A stretch of 64,000 nucleotides of DNA. Source: Diplosphaera chodatii. Taxonomy: Eukaryota > Chlorophyta > Trebouxiophyceae > Prasiolales > Stichococcaceae. The notes below the pieces were generated by a model. That model was not told the DNA's origin, did no database searches, and saw only the letters and a list, made by a program, of their open reading frames with translations. A program made the position numbers and the translations under genes. The stretch covers positions 1,674,001 to 1,738,000 of the forward strand of contig JAALGY010000019.1 of NCBI GenBank assembly GCA_032358165.1. The letters are read 5' to 3'. This document shows, in pieces, positions 1-10,831 of the stretch (position 1 is its first letter; the number at the start of each line of letters is the position of its first letter).

Positions 1-147
1 ATGCAATCATGAATGTTGCACATGATGACGGGCGCACTGTTGCATGCGTAACTTTGTGTCAGCAATGTAGAGCCACCTGCAAGTGGCCCAGCAGCTGACT
101 TATTTGGCGACCTCTGCTGAACGTGCTTTGCCTGCCTGCCCTTGCAG

Positions 148-1615
148 GCGCGGCCGGTGCTCAGCCGTGCGGTGAACTTTGTGAGGACGACGGAGCCGGC
201 GCTGCTGGCCGAGTATGCCGTCGGCGGCATTGCAGCCTACTACCTGGTGGGCGTGCCACCGCAACCATCGATCAGTCTCTCTGCGACCGGCAGCACAGGG
301 CGCTGCTGCACACAGCCGACTCAGTGTGCTATTGCTGTCTCGCTGTGGTGGAGGTGGAGTAGGAGCATCATAAAACCTGCACCTGCCTGCAGGCGCCGCC
401 GCTGCTGCGACTGGTGTTTGGCGGGCTGCGGGGCTACGCGGGTGATGTGTCGCCGCCCGCAGCGCTGGACCTGGTGTCCACCCGCGGCAACACCTTCATC
501 ATCGACCTGCGCTCCTCACGGTGGGCACCCGCACCCAGCTCGCTCCACGCCGCTCATTTGACGAAGTGCTACGCTTTGCAAACATTATGCTCTCTTATAG
601 CTCGCCAATGGGACCTGCTTTGCTGCTGTTGCGGGCTCAAAGTTTGGTGAGGTGGCCGCAGGGAAAAGGAGAGCGGCGGCGCGCTGGACATCCCGGGCGG
701 CAACAAGCTCATCGAGCTGGAGTACGCGCAGGTGGAAGACCGCAAGCTGCGCGGCCAGCTGCGCAACGTGGCCAATCTGGAGCTGCTGGTGCGCCCGCCG
801 GCCCCCGCCCCCGCCGCTGATACCTCTCAGCGTGGGAGGATGAGTCACTGAGCGATGATGCCAGTCTGCACCTCCCAGCGAGGCTGATCTGGTATACAAA
901 TCTTGGCATGCTGCATCCCAAGCGGGTTGTGTTGCACGGCCTGGACTGACCTGCCTGCCTGCGCATGTGGGCGCCAGGTGACGGTGGAGGAGGTGGCCAG
1001 CCTGAAGCGGGTGGGCAAGGGCTCCACGCTGCTGCTGCTGGACGGGCGGGGCGGGCAGTCCAAGGCCGTCGCCAAGGCGCTCGCCCGCAAGGGCTTCCGC
1101 CGCGCCTTTGTCGTGTCCGGCGGCTTCAAGGGTGCGTCACCTTGATCACAGCAAATGGACTTGTTGATGGTGATGCCTTCTGGACTTCACTGTCTGCATG
1201 CAAAACATCGCTGAAGCACATTCTGACCAATTGAGACGCTGGGTCAGGACAGCAGCTGTGCCTGGCATAACGCAGGCTGGACGGATAACAAGCTGCGGGT
1301 GAAGCCCAGCAGCAGCGTGAGCCGGGTGGAGGTGCTGTCCCCGGCCTCCATCGGCAACGCCTTCAGCAATGCCAGCAAAACCGTGGGCGGTGGGGTAAGC
1401 TGCCCGCCCACACTGACCCGCATTGCGATCGTTCCCCTGCGGTTTTGTGCCTTCCTCTTTCTTCTTCGTTCTCTTGTTCCTCGGGCCAATGTCATGGTCG
1501 TCTGTGTTTGTTGCTCTGAAGACTGTGCTGCAAAGTCGTGTGTCGGGACACGATTGTGAGTCACGCTTTCCTGCAGCGCCGGAACAACCAGCGGGCCCTT
1601 CCCAGCGGCCGCTGA
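148..1615 (+). CDS. CAS: Chloroplast calcium-sensing receptor CAS, 5' end outside the window
   Basis: CAS is a thylakoid membrane protein linked to calcium-dependent regulation of photosynthesis. Visible exons are 148-about 250, 393-520, 662-788, 978-1131, 1276-1394 and 1577-1615, and their splice phases agree. In order they encode a hydrophobic segment (AVGGIAAYYL), the block LRGYAGDVSP typical of plant CAS, a rhodanese-like fold (TFIIDLRSS, then STLLLLDGRGGQ and FRRAFVVSGGFKGW), the CAS-specific block VEVLSPASIG, and a short basic tail ending ALPSGR, comparable with the LPSSD tail of land plants. The sulphur-carrying cysteine expected at the end of strand 4 of an active rhodanese is absent, as in plant CAS, so the fold is probably structural. 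The N-terminal transit peptide and stromal part lie upstream of the window. Bases 1-147 look like intron. The family assignment is strong; the exact first donor site is uncertain. Confidence 0.85.
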
Positions 1616-2164
1616 GGTTAACCACATACACCATAGCACACGGCGCTTATGCAGAAACGTGGCGAGCATAGGATGAGCACAGCCTGCGATTAGGGACCGT
1701 AGCGATGGCAGGCAGCCGATGACGATAGAGAGCATTGACATTCTGGTTGGGATCTGCTGTGGAGGTGCTGCCCCTGCTTGATGGCAGCGGTCAGGTGGGG
1801 TGCTCGTTTAACTGAATGGTTTCTGTGATTGCTGAGCTGCGCTGGTTGCAGCCAGTGGGAGACTACAATGTCGTGGGGCCTTTTCGCCAATTTGCTGCCA
1901 GCCTTATGTTCAATTCACTAGGGGGTTTGAGGGTTTGAGCCTGCTGGCAACAGTTTTGCAACGAATCTAGAGCATACTTGCACACTCGCTCTCTATGAGG
2001 CACACCATCTCCTATGCAAACAGCCGCGTTGCCAGCTGATCCGCTGGAAGCCTCTGGTTTTGAGCCTCTCAGGGTGCTGTCGAGCTCGGTGCAATGCATC
2101 TGAGCCAACCCCATTTCACAGCGACCAAACAAGTTACACGCGCTGCGCAGCACATGTGTGCCGC
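1616..2164. other. Convergent 3' intergenic region, no gene seen
   Basis: This stretch lies between the ends of CAS (+) and the ISE2-like helicase (-). It must hold both 3' untranslated regions. I see no conserved reading frame, RNA gene or repeat in it. Confidence 0.6.
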
Positions 2165-5100
2165 TCAGCGGAGCAGGTCCGAGATGGGCGGGCGGTCCAT
2201 GCGCTTGAAGGCGTTGCGGGCTGCGGCGCGCAGCTCCGGCAGCAGCTGCGGCACATGCGCAGCCTGCAGACGACAGGGCACCCAACATCAGACCAGCAGT
2301 TGCAACACAGTGGCACAGAACACAGGTGCTGCTCGGTCACAGCAGCTGTTGTGCAGACGCTGTGGCGGTGGACGGGGAAGGGTGGCCCCCCCCTGGAGCA
2401 GCACCTGGCGTAGCAGGTCGGTGGTGCGGGACAGCAGGCGCGAGATGTCACCGTCGTCCAGGTTGCAGTCGTCTGCATGCATGGCAAGGGGTGTGAGCCG
2501 GTCTGGACCGCGCAAACTGCTTTTCTGCACACGTTTGGTACGAGAGTCGACCTGTGAACGCGGTCCACAGGCACACCTGTGATCGCACTCCAACCAGCGC
2601 CCTCCGCCCATGCCTCCACCAGCCCTGCAGCACGACACACCACGTCATCTAGCTACGACCGTGGTCTGAACTTGTTGCACATGGCATACAGATGGCAGGG
2701 GAAGCCTGACTTCGCAGCGCAGGTCCTGCCGCCTAGTCGGCAGTCAGGTTTGGAGACAAGCCCTGTGCCCAGCGCACCCGCGAGGCGCAGGTCCAGCTCC
2801 AGGGGGCAGTCGACGCCGTGGCGCGCCTGCAGCTCCGCCAGCGCCTCCCTGTCCGCCTCCAGCGCCTCTGCCGCGTCCCACACCGGGGCCGACGCCTCGT
2901 ACGCACACCGCAGCTGCGGCCGTGATACTGCCTGCATTGTGCCATGAATACGGCCTCTCAGGCCGGTGCTGCACCACCTGACAAGCGGCAACAGCACTGC
3001 AAACTTGCGCATGCTGCACAGAAACAGTCAGCGGCGCGCACGTCGGCAGCCACCAGGCCGCAGGCGAGGGCGGCCAGCTGCGGCGGCTGCAGCTCCGAGG
3101 TGCCGGGCGCCGCGAGCGCCAGCGCCAGCCACAGCTCGTTGCTGCCGTTCAGCTGGCGGGCGACCTCGCCGAGTGGGCCCGCCTCCAGGCTGCCCTCCTT
3201 CAGAGCACCTGCGTGGTCACAAATGACAGTCGTGCCTGCGCTCTTGTTCTGTGCCAATATCCTGCCTGGCCCTGCTGTACTATGGTCAGCATGCTGACAC
3301 CGCCAGGTATGCACAGCGGGTTCTGGCGTGCGCACCGATGGGCGGTCTTTCCTTTTGCTTTGGTGCCCCACCTGCTGCGACCAGCACGTCACGCAGGCCC
3401 TCGAAGGTGCGCCAGCCGGCGGACAGCTGCTTGTCGAGGCCCTCCCGCGCGACCTCCAGCTTCTTCTCCAGCTTCCCCGCACGGGCGTCAAGGCGGCGGC
3501 CCCGCCTGTCCGCCTCCTTTGCTGCTGCCTTGCCCCGCAGCCCCTTCAGCTGCTGTTTCACCTGTGCAGTGGGTGAGGACCGTGCCCATCAACTGACCTT
3601 CACACCTTTAGTAGCTCCATCACCTAGGCAGCCGCTGATCATGCTTGGAGTGTATGTAGTGCAAGCAACCATGGCATCATCTGGTGACAGACGCAGTACA
3701 GCTTGTCCTTGGCTGCTGTGCACATGCCCGCTTCACGCCGTCATGCAAAGGCATGCGGGCAATCTGGCCGCCATCGTGATAGTGGGCTGGCTTCTGGCTA
3801 GACTTGCATGCAAGCACCTAGAAAACTGTGGAAGTGCAGCGCCGCACCTGCCGTGCGGAGCTGCGCTGCAGGATGAAGGCATCCTCCAGCGCGGGGTCCA
3901 CCTCGATCGGCACGATGCTGCCCTGCAGCGGCAGCCGCTTTGTGATCGCGCCGCTCTGCTTCGACCCTGCAGGCCGTGGTGGATGAACATCACATGCCAG
4001 CTGAAGGTGCAGCAAATGCTGCAAAGTGCTGCACAGACCAACTCTCATGAGGTGCTGCAGTTGCCCTTCGTCCACATGTGGGTGAACGTCACGGAGGCTC
4101 GCAGGTTTGCAATCATTGCAGGGTTGGGCCAGCTTAGCTCAGCACACCTGTGGCTGTTTGGACGCCTGCAGGGAGCGACGCCCATTCTCCCCACGCCGCC
4201 GCCCCCGCCTCATCCACCAGAGCCTCCAGTTCAGCGGGCGAGACCAGCTCACTGCTGCCGCTGCTGCCACTGCCACTGTGATGCTGCAGCTCGTCCGCTG
4301 GTATGCTGCCATTGCTGCTGCCGCTGCCATTGCTGTCCCTAGGATCATCAGCTGCAAAGCCGCTGCCTTCCTGCCTGCCCTCAGTGCTGCCGTTGCCACT
4401 GTCACCAATGGAGGCGCCGTTGCTGGTGCTGACAATGACGTCTGCAGTGTCTGCAGCAGCACTCAGGCTGCCAGACCCAGCACTGGCCGGTGGTGAGCTG
4501 TCCTGTCTGCGCCAGTCAGTGTTGCTGGCTCTGCCTTCTGCCTCGTCAGCTCCAGCATAGGCACTCACGAACGCCTCATGCATCGTTGGCTCTGCTGCGT
4601 GCAGACTGCTGCTGGCAGCGCCATCCATGTCACTGCTGACGCCCACACCGACTATGTGCTTTGCCGTCACCAGCATGAACCTGCAGGGAAGCAAGCAGTC
4701 CAGCATGGCGGACAGGAAGGGTAATCACATCCAAGCATCCTATGATCTCGGGCATGTTGTTGTTAACAGCGACGTTCAACTGCAGTTCAGGAGAGCACAG
4801 TGTCAGTGTGACACCTGTTGTCGGCCGACAGGCACAGGTAGTAGGGCGGCGCATCAGGTGTGGCCTGCAGAACGTCTGCGGGCGGCTCCAGGCGGCGCAG
4901 GGCCACCGCAGGCAGCAGCGGCCCGGGCGCCTCCAGTGCATCGGCAGCCGGCGCCAGGTCAACCCCTGCAGCAAGAAGCACGAGCGTATAGCTCGAATCT
5001 TCGAGCACGCAACATTCGCATCAGGTCATCGTGCAGGGTTCAGAACATCTGATGCAACTTCTCAAGCACGAGCTACTCCTTCAGGCAAGCTTCGGCCTGA

Positions 5101-8100
5101 ATTGACAGCACATTCACTTCCGAGATGCCTGGTCATCACCACGCAGATGCAGTCCTCTCTCCCGTGTCATGGGCGGTCACGTCTCACCAACTGGGCAAGG
5201 AAGTGTGACCGCATCCAGGGCTGCGGCAGTGCGAGCAGTCCGCTCTCGCAGCGCCTCAGTGCGCAGCACTGCCACTGCACGCCGCTCTGCTGTCAGCCGC
5301 TGCTGCAGCTTTGTGTACGCCGCCAGCTCCTCGGCGTTCTGCACTTGAGATCAGACTCACATCATGCTTCAGGAACCAGCATGCTGGTACGAACGCTGGT
5401 GCCAGGGTCAGTGGAGCACAAGTGCACCTGGGTGGCGTCTGAGAGCGCTGCCCGCTCTGAGCTGACCGCCGCAATCTGCGCCTCAACCTGCTGGATCTCC
5501 CGCAACTGCCGTGCATGCCCATCGCCTCCTGCGCAGAGTTGCAGTCTTAATAATATGTATGCCAGGAGGCAGGTAGAGATGCTCACTCGACTGCTGATGT
5601 GTGCAGGGCGCCGATAAGTGCAGTTACGCAGCGGCAGGCGGGATGCTGCGCACCCATGTAGTTGCCAAAGGAACGCTCCAGAAAGGCGCGCGCCTCGTCC
5701 AGCGACCGCGTGTGCAGCAGGTTGAGCACCATGCCGTAGCCCGCGGAGAACTGGCTGGTCAGCGGCTCCGGGCCGGCGGAGATGATGTCGGCCGCCACAT
5801 TGGCGCCCTCGAAGCGGCTGTGCAGGATCACGCAGTGGCCTGCGCGCGGGGCAATGGGCAACAGGCATCAGCAGGGGTGCGTCACCTGCACAGCCTGCGT
5901 GCATTCACATCATGTCTGCCGGTCCCCGCATTGGAGGCCAAACTGGTGGATGGATTGCAAGCTCATGCATAGCGGGAAGTCGGAGAGTGTCGCAAACAGC
6001 ATAGTGGCTATGGCACCTGCAGTGTCAAAGCCGCGGCGGCCGGCACGACCCGCCATCTGCAGCAGCTGGTTGTGCTTCAGCAGCACGTGGCCTGCGTTCT
6101 GCCGGTGGCTGAGCGATGCAATCACGGTGGTGCGCGCCGGCATGTTGATGCCGGCTGCCAGGGTCTCCGTGGCCGCGACCACCTTCAGCAGCCCTGCAAT
6201 AGTGTGTAGTACATGAAATCAGTCGAGGGTCCTCAGTGCCTGAAGAGGTCGACAAGCTGATCACTCGACAGCAAGTCAACCAGAGCCCGGGCACGGCAGC
6301 TATGCCAATCTCACCAATCTGCCAATGCCAACCTCAAATACCTGATGTACCAAAGCCCCAGAGCTGCCAGCATGGGGAAAGGCTCACTGCTAGGCTACTT
6401 TGATATGCAACAGGCGTTGCCTCACCACACTGGAAGCAGCGCTCGATGAGGGATTTCCAGGCGGGCAGGCAGCCGGCGTGGTGCGCCGCCAGGCCGTACC
6501 GAAGGGCCGCCACCAGCGGCTCCGGCACCGCCTCTGGCTGCTCCGCCCGCAGCGCTGCCACCGCGCCCAAAATCTCCCGCTTCTCCTCCTGCAGTTGCAC
6601 CATCACCGAGCTGTCAGCGTTCTTTAGGACGCCTAGATGACGACTGCCATGGCAGCAGGGGCCAAAGCCATGCAGTCTCTCCATGCGGCCTCACAAAATG
6701 CGTGCAGTTGTCAAGGAAGATGAGAGCTGTGACACTCACATGAGTTGTGAGGTCCACGCCGGCCGCGTGCAGTGTGAACACCGCCTGCTCGCAGCCGCGG
6801 CGGCTGAACAGGAACACGATGGCGGGCAGCAGCTGCTCCTGCGCCAGTGCTTCTACCACCTGCAGAGGCACAGAGGAGCAACATTGTATGGTCGCTGACT
6901 GGAGCAGCCAAGTGCCACTGGTGATAAGGGTCTCCGCTCTCACAGGGCGGCATGTTGTCACCTCTTGCAGCGGTGGTTCTGCTCGCTTGTCAGCCCCTGA
7001 GGCAGGGCCCTCATCCTCGATGCCCGCCAGCAATGCCTTCAGCTCGCGGTTTCTGAAGGACAGTCGACAGCCAGGTGTGAGCCGACCATCAGGACATCAG
7101 CCCATAAATGGTCGGCAAACAGGACAAGTCGCTGCAATGTCAATCTGGCTGATGGGAGCCCATCCCCAACCTGCAGGCATACCTGCGGCGGTTACGCCGG
7201 TTGCCGGCAGATGCTTCGGCATCGAGGCGGCGCCACTCAGCATTGGGGTCTGGCTGCGGCTGCAAAGCCGGGTTCAGGGCCTTGCCCTTGCTGTTCAGCA
7301 GCCGCACCAGCTTCGTCTTCGTGCCATTGCTGCAGATGTGCATCGAAGTTACAGTAGCTCTGGCGCACCTACATGTGCTGCCGCCGGCTGCCTGCTCATG
7401 AACTGCATGCAGAAGGTGGACAGAAAAATGTCTGATCAGGGCCCACACCTGTAGCAGAAGTGCCAGGTGAGCGGCACAGGACGCCACCTTGTTGTGATGG
7501 TCTCGCACTTGCCATGCACCTGCTGGGAAGCAACCCCACATCTGGCAAGTGGGTACGAAGTGCAAAAGGCTGACATCCCTAGCTACCAAGCAGCGAGTGA
7601 CGCCTGCCAAACACGTTGACGTGCCTGCGAGATCCAGCCGCCAAGGTCATGAGCGTTTGCAATGGTGGCAGACATGGCCAGCAGCCGGATGTGCGGAGGG
7701 CAGTTGATGATGGTCTCTTCCCACACACTGCCGCGCCCGGGGTCGCCCAGATAGTGCACCTGTGGTGAGGCGTCAGCACAGCTGTGTTGTTCTTGTAGAA
7801 GATTGGCCGCCAGCTAGCTTACACACCTGGTCTCCACAATCTTTACAGACACATTGTCAACAGCACCAGAGCCACCATGGGAACAGCTTCTGCATAGGCA
7901 ACAACTTGAGGGTCAGTGCTAAGTCTACCTCATCCAGGACGACCAACCCGACGGTGGCGAGGCGGTCCTCGCGCTCGGGGTTGCGCTCGGTGTCAGCCTG
8001 CCGGTACATGATGTTGCGCAGGATCTCGGTGGTCATCACCACCACCTCCGAGTCTGCATGGTCCCACACCAGAGATGGCCTTGAATACGTCCTGATGTTG

Positions 8101-9572
8101 TACAAGGAAGTTCGGGTACATGTTGAAAGGACTTCGGCACTAAGACTGCAGCCAGGCGCCAGGCACAGGCCCACCGATGTTGAGTGACCCATCCCCGGTC
8201 TGAAGGCCGACGCGGTCCACACCAAAGCGCAGCCGCATCTCCGCCAGCTTCTGGTTGCTGAGCGCCAGCAACACACACGCCTGGCAGTGAGCGATGCTGG
8301 CAGCAAACAGCCCAGCTATATGTGCAGCTGGGCATAAACATCGACCGCAGCGGACACCGCCCTACTGATGCTTACGCCCTAGGGAGATTCCACATAAGCC
8401 AGCTGACGTGCGGAAATCTGCACATCTCCACCTTGAGCGGCGTGGTGTAGATGACTCGCTGACCGCGCGCCAGCACTGCGATGGCAGCCGCCTCTGCAAT
8501 GGCTGTTTTGCCAGCGCCAGTGGGCGCAGACACCACGACTGACAGCCCTGCAAATGCCAACACTTGCATCATCGGACAGCGGACATATGGTCGATTGGCT
8601 CGTGTGGAATGGGTCTTATCTTTTCCAGCTGACCAGTTGGCAACGACTGACCAGTGTGATCACCTTGCAGGAACGATTCCACAGAGCGCTGCTGGAATGC
8701 ATCAAGGGTGTAGGGGAAGGCCCCGCACACTTGCTGCAGCGACATGTCGGGATTGCCCTCTGCAATGAGGCGCTCCAGCTCGAGGCGAGCCTCCTGCAGA
8801 CCGCAACATCACTGCTCATGCTGCCATTGCCACCCTAACCAGTGGACGTTCAATGCAGCAGCACGCTGATCAGTATAGACAGAAGCCAGGAAAGTGCACC
8901 TCCTTAGAGATGGTAGGGATGGCGGCAGTGGCAGCCTCTGCGGCGGCACGAGCAGCGTCTGCCAGAGGATCATCCTCCTGCTCCAAATCTTCCTCCGCAA
9001 GATCCTCCCGCCTGCCAGTAGAGGATATATCATGCATCCGCCAGCAGCAAGCCGCAGTATGTGCAATATGGCATCACCTGCAGGCACAGTCAGCAATGCA
9101 ACAGACTGCATGGCCCGACGCACCCGCTGATGCTGTCCAGCAGTACGACATCATCGTCATCCTCATCCTCATCGTCCGAGTCCTCATCAGAGTCGTCGTC
9201 AAGGTGGTCCTGGCCACTGATAGCCGCTGCCAACTCCTTCACGACCGCGATGTCCCTCTCGGACGCAGCGCTGGAGCTGTGCAGCCTGCCAGCGGCGACT
9301 GCCAACCTATCACCTGACGCCCTGCTGCGGGTGCTGAAGCACTGCCCGGCCGCCCATAGCTGCTGTCTGCCGCATGGCACGCTGTGCTGCAGCGTATGTG
9401 CGGGGTGACTGTGGGGCTGGCTGAAAGCTGTGCTATCTGGAATGCATCTGCTGAGCAGCAGCGCCCTTCGCCGCAATGGCGCTGTCGTGCTGTGACAGCC
9501 GCAGGAGCGACCAATGAACAGCGGGGCCATCGCCTGCCATGGTGGCGGCAGCAAGACTCCTGGCAGCGACAT
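2165..9572 (-). CDS. ISE2: ISE2-like (DExH15) chloroplast Ski2-family RNA helicase
   Basis: This is a multi-exon homologue of Arabidopsis ISE2, a chloroplast RNA helicase needed for plastid RNA processing. The chosen ATG (9570-9572) is the first in frame after an upstream TGA and opens a basic, Ser-poor leader fitting a transit peptide, followed by an Asp/Glu run (about 9135-9215). Helicase motifs appear in order: motif I APTGAGKTAIAEA (near 8500), motif II DEVH split by an intron (DE before it, VHYLGDPGRG after, near 7920 and 7755), motif III MSATIAN (near 7690), a central LAAHHAGCLPAWKSLIE (near 6460), TETLAAGINMPART (near 6150) and motif VI QMAGRAGRRGFD (near 6050). The C-terminal half follows ISE2: SQFSAGYGMVLNLL, NELWLALALAAP, PPQLAALACGLV, DISRLLSRTTDLL and the terminal MDRPPISDLL. 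A low-complexity insertion of about 110 residues sits near 4170-4640. Orthology to ISE2 rather than SKI2 or MTR4 rests on these tail blocks. Confidence 0.9.
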
Positions 9573-9718
9573 GATCCTCAGCGGCACGCCAAGCCGCCAA
9601 ATAGCCAGGCTTGCGTCTCAAGATGCCAGGCGAGAGGGAAACTGCCATGTGGACGCCATGCACAGCAGCGCTGCTTTCCTACTGGTGCTGCTGACTTCGC
9701 ACGTTGTGCACCCAGCGT

Positions 9719-10134
9719 TCAGTACCCTTTCTGGCCCTGGATGCGAGAGCGAGGATCAGTCTGGCCCTTCTTGCATTGGAAGAATGAGGTGCGCAGGCCC
9801 TGGCACTCCTCGACAGTCTGTGCACACTCCTTGACGTCCTTGCCAGCCTGCAAAGCGTTGATCAAACGTCACCAATGCACGTAATTGGACGTGTTGCATG
9901 CATGCATGCCTTTGCATGCCAACGTGCTGACGAGCAAGCGGTCTAGCCACATTGTCAACGAGGTCGACACGACGTGCAACGTGCAGGCATGCAAACGCTT
10001 CTGCAAGCTGCTTGGTCACTATGTATGAATACACAGTGATAGATAGCTCGCAAAGAGTGCTGCACCTTCACGCAGTCGCTGTTAAGCAGGCATCTCACAA
10101 ACTCCTGCAGCAGGCCCTGGCAGCTCTTCGACAT
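9719..10134 (-). CDS. COA5: COA5/PET191, twin-CX9C cytochrome c oxidase assembly factor
   Basis: A two-exon gene of 65 codons, too short to stand out as one open frame. Exon 1 (10066-10134) begins MSKSCQGLLQEFVRCLL and exon 2 (9719-9847) runs from AGKDVKECAQTVEEC to the typical PET191 end RSRIQGQKGY. The donor after the Lys codon is GTGCAG, the acceptor is TTTGCAG, and the 198 joined bases are an exact multiple of three. There are two CX9C pairs, Cys5-Cys15 and CQGLRTSFFQC, plus extra cysteines. This is the signature of small proteins folded by the Mia40 pathway in the mitochondrial intermembrane space. PET191/COA5 is required to assemble complex IV. The length is close to human COA5. The gene ends about 150 bases upstream of the ISE2 start and on the same strand. 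Confidence 0.9.
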
Positions 10135-10831
10135 GGTGCATGTGCCTTTGATGCGGATGCTTTCATTTGCAGGAAGACGCTTGCTGCAAGCAGGACTGTT
10201 CAGAGGTGGCCAGCAAGACCCCCGTGAGCAGCCTACGACATCAACCGGGGACTGGCAGGATTGAATCGAGTTGGGTGCCCCTATCAACCGTGGAAGGACA
10301 CCTTGGATACAAGCTGGAAACATACCAAGTTACCGTAACATCAGTTCCATAGGTCAGATGGTGTCAGCAATGTTGTGACGACGACGAGGTGGACAATGCC
10401 CATGCATGACCAGAAGCACTGCATGTGCCGCCGCATTGGTAGTGTGTCGGTTCCGCTGCCGAATGCCTCAGAGAGTGCCAGTCCTTGGACAGGTGAATGT
10501 GTCGATGGTCAGCAAGTGATCTTACCATACGGGTATGTCAAACGCTGCAACACATGGTGATGTCTTCTGGTGTGTCATTCTTGTAAATCTGTCTGGCGGC
10601 TTCCATTTGCAAATGACGTCTGCTCCAATGGCTGGGAGCATTGCTGACAGGCTTTGCCCTCACACGAACAACGTGAAAATGAGCTCGCACGTTGGCCTGA
10701 CAAGCCCATGCGAAAGCAACACTGCTGATCAATGCACTGATCAACTGCAAGAGCTGCATACGAGTTGACGATGCATGCATTACCATAAGTACAAATACAA
10801 TCGTAGTAGGCAACTCATGTCGTGCTGCAGA
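10135..10831. other. Intergenic region between two minus-strand genes
   Basis: It holds the 3' untranslated region of the WEE1 gene and the promoter of COA5. Several short open frames occur, but none resembles a known protein or shows paired splice sites. I see no tRNA and no repeat. Confidence 0.5.

Noticed and set aside
3251..4342. Plus-strand open frame of 363 codons
   Set aside because: It is antisense to the ISE2 exons, with biased Cys/His/Pro-rich translation and no known motif; the minus strand matches ISE2 block by block.
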